From Lysobacter sp. (GTDB lineage Bacteria > Pseudomonadota > Gammaproteobacteria > Xanthomonadales > Xanthomonadaceae), in the NCBI GenBank assembly GCA_027306995.1, contig DAHUXS010000013.1, positions 248,001 through 312,000 on the forward strand: DNA of 64,000 nucleotides. Reading direction: 5' to 3'. Position 1 is the stretch's first letter. Every line of letters begins with the position of its first letter. The position numbers and the translations under genes were made by a program. The notes under the pieces are model-generated. The model saw nothing but the letters and a program-made list of their open reading frames with translations. It was not told the DNA's origin and ran no database searches. Shown one piece after another: positions 34,561 to 42,513 of this stretch.

Positions 34561-37343
34561 CCACGAACGCCAGCCGCCTGCAACGCGCGCTGGCGCTGTT
34601 CGAGGCGGTGGCCGACCTGCCTGCGGACGAACGCAAGCGCCTACTGGACGAGGCCTGCACCGACGACCCCGAACTGCGCAGAACGGTCGAGGCCATGCTG
34701 CTGGCGGACCGCACCGCCGACAGCCTGCCGACCGAACCCTCGGCATGGCTCGATGGAAGCTCGTCGCCACCGGTGGACGACAACGAAGACATTTCCGCGC
34801 TGCGTTTCGGACCATGGCAAGTGACCGGCGTACTCGGCCGCGGCGGCATGGGCGCGGTGTATCGCGTCGAACGCGCCGATGGCGCCTACCAGCAAAGCGC
34901 GGCGCTCAAGCGCATCCGCATGGGGCTGGATACCGGCGACGCGCAGCAACGCTTCCTGCGCGAACGCCAGATCCTTGCAACGCTTCGCCATCCCAACATC
35001 GCGCGCCTGATCGACGGTGGCGTCGCCGGCGAAACGCCCTACTTCGCGATGGAACTGGTCGAGGGCGAACGCATCGACCGCTGGTGCGACACCCGCAAGC
35101 TCAACCTGCGCGATCGCGCGCAACTGTTCCTGCAGGTGCTGGACGCGGTGAGCGAGGCGCATCGCAACCTGATCGTCCATCGCGACCTCAAGCCATCCAA
35201 CGTGCTGGTCGATGATGGTGGCCAGGCCCATTTGCTCGACTTCGGCATCGCCCAATTGCTCGAGGAAGACGCAGACGCCACGCAGACGCAACATCGCGCC
35301 TTCACTCCCGATTTCGCCTCGCCCGAACAACTACGCGCCGAACCTGTCACCACCGCGTCCGACGTCTACCAGCTTGGCGTGATGCTCTACCTGCTGATCT
35401 GCGGCCGCCATCCGTTCGGGATGGAAGCCGACACGCCCTGGCATCGCAAGATCGCCTTGCTCGATCGCCCCGCGATCCCGCCGTCACGAGCGCTCGACGG
35501 CAATGCCGCGGCCGAACGCGGCGGAACGCAAAAAACCCTGTCGAAACAGATTTCAGGCGATCTCGAAGCCATCCTGCTGCGCGCGATCGCGCGCGTGCCG
35601 AGCGCGCGCTATCCCTCCGTCGATGCCTTCCGCAGCGACCTGCGCGCGTGGCTGGATGGGTATCGCGTGCAGGCGCGCCTGCCCAGTCGACGCGAACGCC
35701 TGATGCGGATGATCCGCCGCAACCGCCTGCTGTTCGCCGCGGGCACGGCGGTGATCGCGGCACTCACGGTCGGCCTCGGCGTCGCCCTGCTGGAGGCACG
35801 GCGCGCGCATCGCAGCGAAACCGTCGCCCTGCAGCAGCAATCGCTGGCGGAACACAATGCGCGCCAGTCCGCGGCGATCCAGGAAACCTTCGAACGCATG
35901 TTGATGCACGCGATGGCGGTGGACGGCGGCCGCAAGACCACCGTGCGCGAAATGGCCGATGGTGCCATGCGCAGCGTCGATACCAAATCCGGGCGCGGGG
36001 ACGAAGCCCGCATCTCGTTGCTGCTCGACCTCATCCATGTCTATACCGTTGCCGGCCAGAAGGACGGCGCGCGCGAAATGCTGCAGAAGGTACGCCCGCA
36101 GGCGATGGCGATGGCCGCGGACCAACCGGTGTTCGCATTCCGCATCAAGGCGCTGGAAGCCGACCTACTGGAAGAAACCGACCCGGACAAGATCCCGCGT
36201 TATCGCGACGCGTATGCATTCGCCGGAAAGTGGATCGGCAAGGCCGACGAATCATCGTTCGAGAGCGTCCGGGCCTCGATCATCAATTATCTGTATTCGC
36301 TCGACTGGCGCGGCATGTCGATCGAGCAAAATACCGTTGCCAGTCAAATCCACGCGATGACGCTCGCACGCTACGGCGAGCAGAACCCGCGCACGGTCCA
36401 GATGGCCATGTCGTATGCGCGCGCGCTGGCCGCCATTGGCCGCCATCGCGATGCGGACCGCATGCTGCAACAGCAATTGGCGCTGACCTCCAGTCATTTC
36501 GGCGCCAGCGGGCAACTCGCCATCAGCTCGCAATCCATGATGATCGGCAACGAGATTTCAATCGACGGTCGCTGGCCACGCGCCGAGTCCGAGCTGCACG
36601 ACCTGTTGCAGAAATACCGCGATCGCCACGCCGATGTTCTCGGCGTGCACAAAGTGAAGTCGCGAATCATGCTAGTTCGCCTGCTGCAGCGGGAACGCAG
36701 GGATGCCGAAGCCCACGCCGAACTGGCACGCATCGAATCGGATCTCGCGATGGCGATGGGCGACGATATCGATGAGATGCATCTCGACCTGCTAGTGCTT
36801 CAGTCCGAACAGGCCTGGAACGAAGGAAATGCATCGAAGTCGCTCGAGCACGCCGAGGCCGGACTGCTGATCCCGTGGAAGCCGCTCGCATACGACGACG
36901 CCACTTCCCACAACGCTGCACTGTTCTCGGCTGCACGCGCCCAGGCGGCGCTGGGTCGGTGCAAGGCCGCGACGCGCCGGGTCGCCGAAGCCCTGCAGAT
37001 TCGTGCCAGCTTCACCCAGCGACTGGATTTCACCTCGGACTGGACGCGGGCAGCGGACGTCGAGCGCGTTTGCGGCCAACCTGATGCCGCGCTGAAACTC
37101 GCGCGCCTTGCTTCCAACAATGTCTCACGCCTGTCGGAGCCCGACAGCTGGCGCATCGGCACCGTCCAGCTTGCGCTCGCGCGTGCACTGGTCGCAGCCA
37201 ACCAGCCTGGAAGCGCATCCGCCTATCAGCGCGCCGATACCGCATTCGCGCGCCTGATCCCCGCGACGCACCCATATCGCGTGGCGATTGCGACGGAATA
37301 CAAGACGGTCGATCTGCCGCACACCAGTGAAGCACCGTGGTGA
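34557..37343 (+). CDS. Membrane Ser/Thr protein kinase with TPR-like sensor half (pair 1)
   Basis: 928 residues. An N-terminal helical region (1-80, 'LPADERKRLLDEAC') is followed by a Hanks-type kinase: G-loop GRGGMG (94-99), Lys118, HRDLKPSN (208-215), DFG (228-230), 'SPEQLR' and 'ASDVYQLGVMLY'. One membrane segment spans about 390-412, and the remaining 515 residues are helical and TPR-like, expected in the periplasm. All catalytic residues are present. Overlap with the sigma gene makes it that factor's probable activator, by analogy with PknT/EcfP and PknS/EcfK. Confidence 0.92.
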   Translation: MTTNASRLQRALALFEAVADLPADERKRLLDEACTDDPELRRTVEAMLLADRTADSLPTEPSAWLDGSSSPPVDDNEDISALRFGPWQVTGVLGRGGMGAVYRVERADGAYQQSAALKRIRMGLDTGDAQQRFLRERQILATLRHPNIARLIDGGVAGETPYFAMELVEGERIDRWCDTRKLNLRDRAQLFLQVLDAVSEAHRNLIVHRDLKPSNVLVDDGGQAHLLDFGIAQLLEEDADATQTQHRAFTPDFASPEQLRAEPVTTASDVYQLGVMLYLLICGRHPFGMEADTPWHRKIALLDRPAIPPSRALDGNAAAERGGTQKTLSKQISGDLEAILLRAIARVPSARYPSVDAFRSDLRAWLDGYRVQARLPSRRERLMRMIRRNRLLFAAGTAVIAALTVGLGVALLEARRAHRSETVALQQQSLAEHNARQSAAIQETFERMLMHAMAVDGGRKTTVREMADGAMRSVDTKSGRGDEARISLLLDLIHVYTVAGQKDGAREMLQKVRPQAMAMAADQPVFAFRIKALEADLLEETDPDKIPRYRDAYAFAGKWIGKADESSFESVRASIINYLYSLDWRGMSIEQNTVASQIHAMTLARYGEQNPRTVQMAMSYARALAAIGRHRDADRMLQQQLALTSSHFGASGQLAISSQSMMIGNEISIDGRWPRAESELHDLLQKYRDRHADVLGVHKVKSRIMLVRLLQRERRDAEAHAELARIESDLAMAMGDDIDEMHLDLLVLQSEQAWNEGNASKSLEHAEAGLLIPWKPLAYDDATSHNAALFSAARAQAALGRCKAATRRVAEALQIRASFTQRLDFTSDWTRAADVERVCGQPDAALKLARLASNNVSRLSEPDSWRIGTVQLALARALVAANQPGSASAYQRADTAFARLIPATHPYRVAIATEYKTVDLPHTSEAPW

Positions 37344-37365
37344 TGCGGCAGGTGTCGCGATTGCC

Positions 37366-37629
37366 TTAGCCGTGGCAAATATTGCACTGCGGATTGCTAT
37401 CGCCCGTCAGCGATTGCATTTTCGGTGCGGTTTTGCCCCCATGCAGGATCAAGATCGCCTGGGTAAGCAATGAACGGTCCTGGTTGTCAACCGCAGTCGC
37501 GCTTGCCTTCGGTGGTGCCGACGCTTCGGGTTTCCTCGCGGCTTCCCTGGTGTCGGTGGCCGCGTCGGCCAGCGCACCGACGCTCATCATCCCCAACACC
37601 ATCGCGCAGAGCAGTGAACGCTTGAACAT
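37366..37629 (-). CDS. Small exported protein ending in a CxxCH motif
   Basis: 87 residues. Signal peptide MFKRSLLCAMVLGMMSVGALA, an Ala/Lys/Pro-rich linker, and a C-terminal end that reads PQCNICHG, with Cys82, Cys85 and His86. The CxxCH motif attaches heme c, but here it is only one residue from the C-terminus and no distal Met domain follows. It could bind heme or another metal as a tiny c-type protein, or be a remnant of one. GGAGG lies 8 bases before the ATG. Confidence 0.6.
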   Translation of the reverse strand: MFKRSLLCAMVLGMMSVGALADAATDTREAARKPEASAPPKASATAVDNQDRSLLTQAILILHGGKTAPKMQSLTGDSNPQCNICHG

Positions 37630-37712
37630 TGCGTGATCCTCCCTCGAGATTGTTCGGACGCTATACCAGCCCGACCATCTCCGCAACTTGAACGCGCGGA
37701 AACGCCCTGGCG

Positions 37713-38279
37713 TCAGCGCGGCCGCTCGAAGACTTGGAACGCCAGGTCGCGGGGCCACGGATACCACGACAGCAACGACACGCCATTGATCACGAAGGCC
37801 TGTCCGCCCGCATAGCTGTCACCGGCCGGACCGGGCCAGAGCATGCACGCGCCACCGATCGCCTCGACGGTGAAGGCATAGTCGTCGGCGCGCATCAGCC
37901 GCGACGACTGGAATTCCACCATGCGCATGCTCTGCATGCCGTTGGCGGACGTCCATGAATCCAGCACATAACCCGGCACATCCTGCGTCGCCAGCACCGT
38001 GCCGGACGGCATGCCATTGCGCAGGGACTGGAGGGTCACCCGCACGCTCGTGGCCGTGGAGCAGTTGATCGGCAACATGATGTGGCTGACCACGCCCGTT
38101 CGCGGCAGGTTGAAGGTCTGTGCGTATTTGAAATTGGCATTCCCGTTCTGGCCCAGCACGAAACCACCGGTATTGAAGTCGTGCATCACCTGCTCGGCCG
38201 CCACCTCGGGTGGAACGGTCTGCGCCATGACGGGCGCGGTCGCGGATGTCAGCAACAGGAAGAGGAATTGCTTGTGCAT
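37713..38279 (-). CDS. Exported protein of unknown function
   Basis: 188 residues. Signal peptide ends near PVMAQ. The mature part is beta-rich, e.g. 'FKYAQTFNLPRTGVVSHIMLPINC' and 'DDYAFTVEAIGGACMLWPG', reminiscent of jelly-roll lectin-like domains, but I cannot name a family. It lies 31 bases after the RCC1 gene and is likely the last gene of the adhesin operon. Confidence 0.7.
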   Translation of the reverse strand: MHKQFLFLLLTSATAPVMAQTVPPEVAAEQVMHDFNTGGFVLGQNGNANFKYAQTFNLPRTGVVSHIMLPINCSTATSVRVTLQSLRNGMPSGTVLATQDVPGYVLDSWTSANGMQSMRMVEFQSSRLMRADDYAFTVEAIGGACMLWPGPAGDSYAGGQAFVINGVSLLSWYPWPRDLAFQVFERPR

Positions 38280-38310
38280 GGAAGTCTCCTTTGTGTGTGG
38301 TTGGTCGGAA

Positions 38311-39633
38311 TCAGTGTTCGAGCACGACGGGCGCTTTTACGTTCGGCCTGCGTCCGGGCGCGACCGGAATCGGCGTCCCCCAGTGCCACAAGCGACCGTC
38401 GCCAGTGGTGGCGAACACGCGATAGCCACCGGCATTGATGTTCACCACCTTCGCCAGCGACGGAATCCGCGTCGGCGACATGTGATAGCCACCGGAGGTC
38501 CCGACGCCGATTTCGCCGTAGCCATCGAAGCCCCAGGCGCGCAGGCTTCCATCGCCCAGCAGCGCGAGCGCGAAACCTTCTCCGGCCGCAATGGCGCGCG
38601 CGTTCGCCACGCCGTTTACTGCAACGGGCGTGAGCGCATTGCCGTCCGCACTGCTGCCTCCGCGCCTGCCATTGCCCAGCATCGCGCTCTGGTTGGATCC
38701 CCAGGCCCGAACGCTGCCATCGCGCTTCAGCGCCAGCGATGTCTGCAATCCCGCGGCAATGGCGACGACGTCTTCCAGTCCCGGCACCACGGCAGGTGCG
38801 GCCGGCGCACCGGCAGATCCGTTGCCCAACTCGCCGCGACTGTTGCCACCCCATGCATAGACGCGGCCATCGCGTCCAAGCGCGAGACTGTGCCGCGCGG
38901 CAGTCGCCACCTGCGCAATCGTGGGCAAGCCCGGCACCCGCGTCACCGCAGCATGCGTGCTTTGCGCATCTCCACGCAATCCGTCGACGTCCTCGCCCCA
39001 GGCGAACACCGCGCCATCGCGACGCAGCGCCAGGGCATGGCCGTATGTCGCGGCGATTTGCATGATGTCGTGCAGGCCCGGAATCGCCACCGGCGCACTC
39101 GCGCCATCACCCGCAGTCCCCAGGGATTGGTAATTGTTCTTTCCCAACCCCATCACGGTGCCATCGTCGAGCAGGATGAAAGCCGTGTATTGATGGACCG
39201 CGGCGCCGACCGCCTTGCGCGACAGCGCGACATGCATCGCCTGTCCGTCGGCTTCGTCCGGCCATGCGGTGACCGAGCCATCTGCATTGACCACGACCGT
39301 GCCCCACGACGCGGCTGCAGCCATCGGCAACTTTGGAATCGACATCGACACCATTTCGCCCGCCGGGCTGTCGCTGGAGGCATCGGCACGGGCCGTGTTG
39401 TCCCGCGCCTGCTTAGCATCATTCCCGCGCTTTCCGTTGTCGCCATCCAGCGCGCTTTCGACCGGCCGGGTGACCGTCTCCTTCGCCTTGTTTTCGACCT
39501 TGTGCGTGATGTCGTCCTGCACCTGTTTCGCGGCGCGCTTCAACCAGCCGCCGACGTCCTGCGCATGCGACTGCGCCGGCGAGACCACAAGCACACACAG
39601 CATCACGGTGATTGCCAGGGAATGTCGTTTCAT
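38311..39633 (-). CDS. Exported RCC1-repeat (beta-propeller) protein
   Basis: 440 residues. Signal peptide MKRHSLAITVMLCVLVVSPAQSHA is followed by a charged helical stretch and about six RCC1 repeats, recognisable by the recurring 'ALALRRDGAVFAWG-x(n)-LG' and 'G...G.G.......P..V..' pattern. RCC1 propellers are typical of eukaryotes and are found in some bacteria. An export signal places it outside the cytoplasm, where it could bind a surface partner or host ligand. Its ATG overlaps the upstream lipoprotein stop (ATGA). Confidence 0.88.
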   Translation of the reverse strand: MKRHSLAITVMLCVLVVSPAQSHAQDVGGWLKRAAKQVQDDITHKVENKAKETVTRPVESALDGDNGKRGNDAKQARDNTARADASSDSPAGEMVSMSIPKLPMAAAASWGTVVVNADGSVTAWPDEADGQAMHVALSRKAVGAAVHQYTAFILLDDGTVMGLGKNNYQSLGTAGDGASAPVAIPGLHDIMQIAATYGHALALRRDGAVFAWGEDVDGLRGDAQSTHAAVTRVPGLPTIAQVATAARHSLALGRDGRVYAWGGNSRGELGNGSAGAPAAPAVVPGLEDVVAIAAGLQTSLALKRDGSVRAWGSNQSAMLGNGRRGGSSADGNALTPVAVNGVANARAIAAGEGFALALLGDGSLRAWGFDGYGEIGVGTSGGYHMSPTRIPSLAKVVNINAGGYRVFATTGDGRLWHWGTPIPVAPGRRPNVKAPVVLEH

Positions 39634-41231
39634 TTCCCCGCTCCGCAGTCGTCGACCTTGGTCCAGATCGCGGTGCCGGTGCGTGCCGGCGTGCACACCG
39701 TCCTGCCTCCGGCATGGCCGCAGGCGCTGGGCGTGGTGTACGTCGCGGTCATTCTTTCCTCGGGACCGCTCAGGGTGTACGTGCCGCTGGCGTCGACCGT
39801 GCCGCCGCCACCCGCGAAGTGCATGGAATAGGTGCCGCCCTTGTCGCCGGTGGGCGTCTGCGTGAGCGTGATGTATTTGCAGACATGCACCGTGACCGGC
39901 TTGTCGAGGTCGCAGACGTCGTAGGACTCGTTGCAGCCACCATTGCCGATCGGCGTGACGCGATAACCGCCTTTCTTGGTATCGAACTGCAAACTCGCCT
40001 TGCCGACGCCGCGCCTGCTGCGCGCCTCGAAGTCGATGGTCGCCGACTGGTCCTTCTTTTCCGGATTCTGGTAGTCGAATTGCGCGTCGGCCGGCACCTT
40101 CTTGTCGCGGGGATTGAGCATGTGTTCGCCGCTCAATGTCGCCTTGACCGTGCCGCGGGTCGGCGCGCCATCGGATTTCGCACGCGGCTCCGCGAACAGC
40201 GTGTACGCCGTGTTCGGCTTCGCTCCCGTGCGCTTGGCGGGATCGCTGCGCACGTCCAGCTTGACGCACCTGCCGGATTCCCAGGCTTTCTTCGCCGCAT
40301 CGAGTGCACTCATCGCGGCCATGCGGCCGACCGTCGCCAATCCTTTCGCCAACTGCACGTCTTCGTCGCTCGTGCCGTGACTGCGGCCGTTCACCTTGGC
40401 GCCCATCTCGCCACGGCTGGTGGACAGCGCATCACTCACATCCACATGGCTTCCGCTGCCGGTGGTCTGTTCGACATGCACGTCGGAATCCATGTCGTCG
40501 TCGATCAGGTTGGCATCGTCGTCGAGATGCTTGACCAGATTCGAAGTGACCTTGGTTTGCGCGCTGCCGTCACCGCCGCTGAGGTCGGAGGTTGATTCGA
40601 ACTCGACCTCGATCTTGCCCTGCGCATCGGGGCAAGCGATCGACTTGACCTTGGTGACGACCTTGCCTTTCAGTCCCTCCGGCATGTTGCCTTCGAATGT
40701 CGTGGTCGTGGTGTAACTGTTCTCTGTCCAATCCACCTTGGCGGTTCCATCGGAATTGGTATAGGAGCCCGATGTTTTGCCATCCTCTTGCGCCTGCTCC
40801 CAGGCCTGTTCTCCCGCCGCGTTCTGGATGCCGGCAGTCACCGAAGACGCCGCCATGCCGCCAACTCCGGCATAACCGCCACTGCCCAAGCCTCCGCCAC
40901 CACCGGATCGCTTGTCGAACAGCGTCGGCAGTTCCGCCGCGAATGCGCGACTCTTCTGCTCATACAACACGAACAACCCCTGTAATGCCGCGTCCGCCTT
41001 GGCTTCGCCACCAAGCACGGCATCCAGCCCACCTGCTTTCATCAGGCTGCGCGCTGCCGGATATTCGATCTTTGTGATTTCGCGCGCGGTCGCATCCACC
41101 CCCTGCTTCTGCCAGCGCGCGAATTCCGCGTTGGCCTGGGCGACGCCGGCGCTCGCCGGCGACTTCGATGACGAGCACGCCGCCATCGTCACGATGGCGG
41201 CCAGTACTGTGATGCCCTTGAACTTGTGCAT
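39630..41231 (-). CDS. Large lipoprotein of unknown function
   Basis: 533 residues. Lipobox MAAC (Cys19). There is a Gly-rich stretch ('SGGGGGLGSGGYAGVGG', about 110-125), an acidic stretch ('HLDDDANLIDDDMDSDVHVE'), and a Cys-containing C-terminal part with several Cys pairs ('CNESYDVCDLDKPVTVHVCKY', 'CGHAGGRTVC'). No family recognised. It is translated with the RCC1 gene and sits 21 bases after the 411-residue gene, so it probably works with them at the outer membrane. Confidence 0.72.
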   Translation of the reverse strand: MHKFKGITVLAAIVTMAACSSSKSPASAGVAQANAEFARWQKQGVDATAREITKIEYPAARSLMKAGGLDAVLGGEAKADAALQGLFVLYEQKSRAFAAELPTLFDKRSGGGGGLGSGGYAGVGGMAASSVTAGIQNAAGEQAWEQAQEDGKTSGSYTNSDGTAKVDWTENSYTTTTTFEGNMPEGLKGKVVTKVKSIACPDAQGKIEVEFESTSDLSGGDGSAQTKVTSNLVKHLDDDANLIDDDMDSDVHVEQTTGSGSHVDVSDALSTSRGEMGAKVNGRSHGTSDEDVQLAKGLATVGRMAAMSALDAAKKAWESGRCVKLDVRSDPAKRTGAKPNTAYTLFAEPRAKSDGAPTRGTVKATLSGEHMLNPRDKKVPADAQFDYQNPEKKDQSATIDFEARSRRGVGKASLQFDTKKGGYRVTPIGNGGCNESYDVCDLDKPVTVHVCKYITLTQTPTGDKGGTYSMHFAGGGGTVDASGTYTLSGPEERMTATYTTPSACGHAGGRTVCTPARTGTAIWTKVDDCGAGK

Positions 41232-41252
41232 GGATTCCCCTCCGGAATGGAA

Positions 41253-42488
41253 TCAGTTCCTGCGGAACAGTCCCTTCAGCAACTTCTTCGCACCGCTTTC
41301 CTGCGGCTGCTCGCCCTGCGGTTGGTCGCCGCGTTGTTGCCGCATGCCCGACATGTCGACGCCGAGCAGCGCAGTGGCGGTGGACTTGGTGCGCACGCGC
41401 ACGTTCCATTCCGGATTCCACGCCTGCTTGGGATTGGCCGGTCGCGGCGGGTACGCGATGTTGGTTTCCGGCCCGTAGGCGATCATGTTGAGCGCGCCCA
41501 TGCCCTGCTTGCCGCCTTCGCCGGCGAAGATGCCCTTCGGGATCGCGCAATGGCTGGCGGTGGTCGGCAGCAACACTTTCTGCTTCACCCACTTGTCCAC
41601 GCTGGAGCCCGGCAGGTAGTTGAGCAATTCGGCGCCGGCGCCCGCCACCTCCGAACTGCTCCAGACCACGAAGTGGTGTTCGTCCTGCATCGCCATCGCT
41701 GCGAGGAAATAGCCGCGCGCACGCGCCACCGGCTGCCATGACGCATCGATGCTGTCGCTCATCGCGCCGCGCGTGGACAGCGCGATCTTCGGCATGAAGT
41801 CGGCATCCGCGCCGAGATCGAACTTCAGCGATTCCGGCACGCCATTGCCGCTGATGCGATGCGTTCCCACCATGGAAGCGTCATCGGAGACGCGCTTGTC
41901 GTTCTTCTGGTTCGGCCACAGCGCGTACTTCGGCTCGGCATCGATATCGCGGTCGGGAACGAACACGCCGGGCGCAAGACCGCCTTCCGCGCTGGCCTTG
42001 CCGCCCTTCATCCGCGCCGTCAGCACCTTGGGCTGGCCAGGCCGCACGTTCGCCCCGCAGCCCCAATACTGGCGGATGGTAACTTCGACGTCCTGCACCT
42101 TGTCCGGGGCGTATTGCCTTCTGCTTTCCTCGGTCGGTGGCGGCAGCAACGGCAACGACTTGCCGATATCGAGTCCCGCCGGCACCCAGTCTTCCGCGGC
42201 GATACCTGGCTTCAAGCTGTTGTACATGGCGATGTCGAGCAACTTGCCTTGGGTGGCGGGCACCTTGCGCGATTGCGGATAGCCTTGCGGTCCATTGCCA
42301 CCCGCCATTTTCCGCATCATGAAACCGCCGAGCCCGCCCATGTCGGGCATGCCGGCCATGCTGTGGGTGGCGACATCGATCCATACCTGCGTTTTCGGTG
42401 CGGATGGTGCGCTGCCGGCGGGTAGAACAACGAAGGCAGTAGCGGCTGCGAGCGCGGTGACGCGCAACAAACATTGACGTGCGTGCAT
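41253..42488 (-). CDS. Exported protein of unknown function with Met/Gly-rich segment
   Basis: 411 residues. Signal peptide at the N-terminus, no lipobox. A Met/Gly-rich segment 'HSMAGMPDMGGLGGFMMRK' lies near residue 45. 'VTIRQYWGCGANVRPGQP' and 'FFLAAM...HHFVVWSSSEVAG' are the most structured-looking parts. The ATG at 42488 is preferred, with AGGAGG at an 8-base gap; the earlier ATG at 42494 is too close. It lies 25 bases after the adhesin stop, so it is in its operon. Confidence 0.72.
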   Translation of the reverse strand: MHARQCLLRVTALAAATAFVVLPAGSAPSAPKTQVWIDVATHSMAGMPDMGGLGGFMMRKMAGGNGPQGYPQSRKVPATQGKLLDIAMYNSLKPGIAAEDWVPAGLDIGKSLPLLPPPTEESRRQYAPDKVQDVEVTIRQYWGCGANVRPGQPKVLTARMKGGKASAEGGLAPGVFVPDRDIDAEPKYALWPNQKNDKRVSDDASMVGTHRISGNGVPESLKFDLGADADFMPKIALSTRGAMSDSIDASWQPVARARGYFLAAMAMQDEHHFVVWSSSEVAGAGAELLNYLPGSSVDKWVKQKVLLPTTASHCAIPKGIFAGEGGKQGMGALNMIAYGPETNIAYPPRPANPKQAWNPEWNVRVRTKSTATALLGVDMSGMRQQRGDQPQGEQPQESGAKKLLKGLFRRN

Positions 42489-42513
42489 GTCCATTCCCTC
42501 CTGATGGGTGCGC

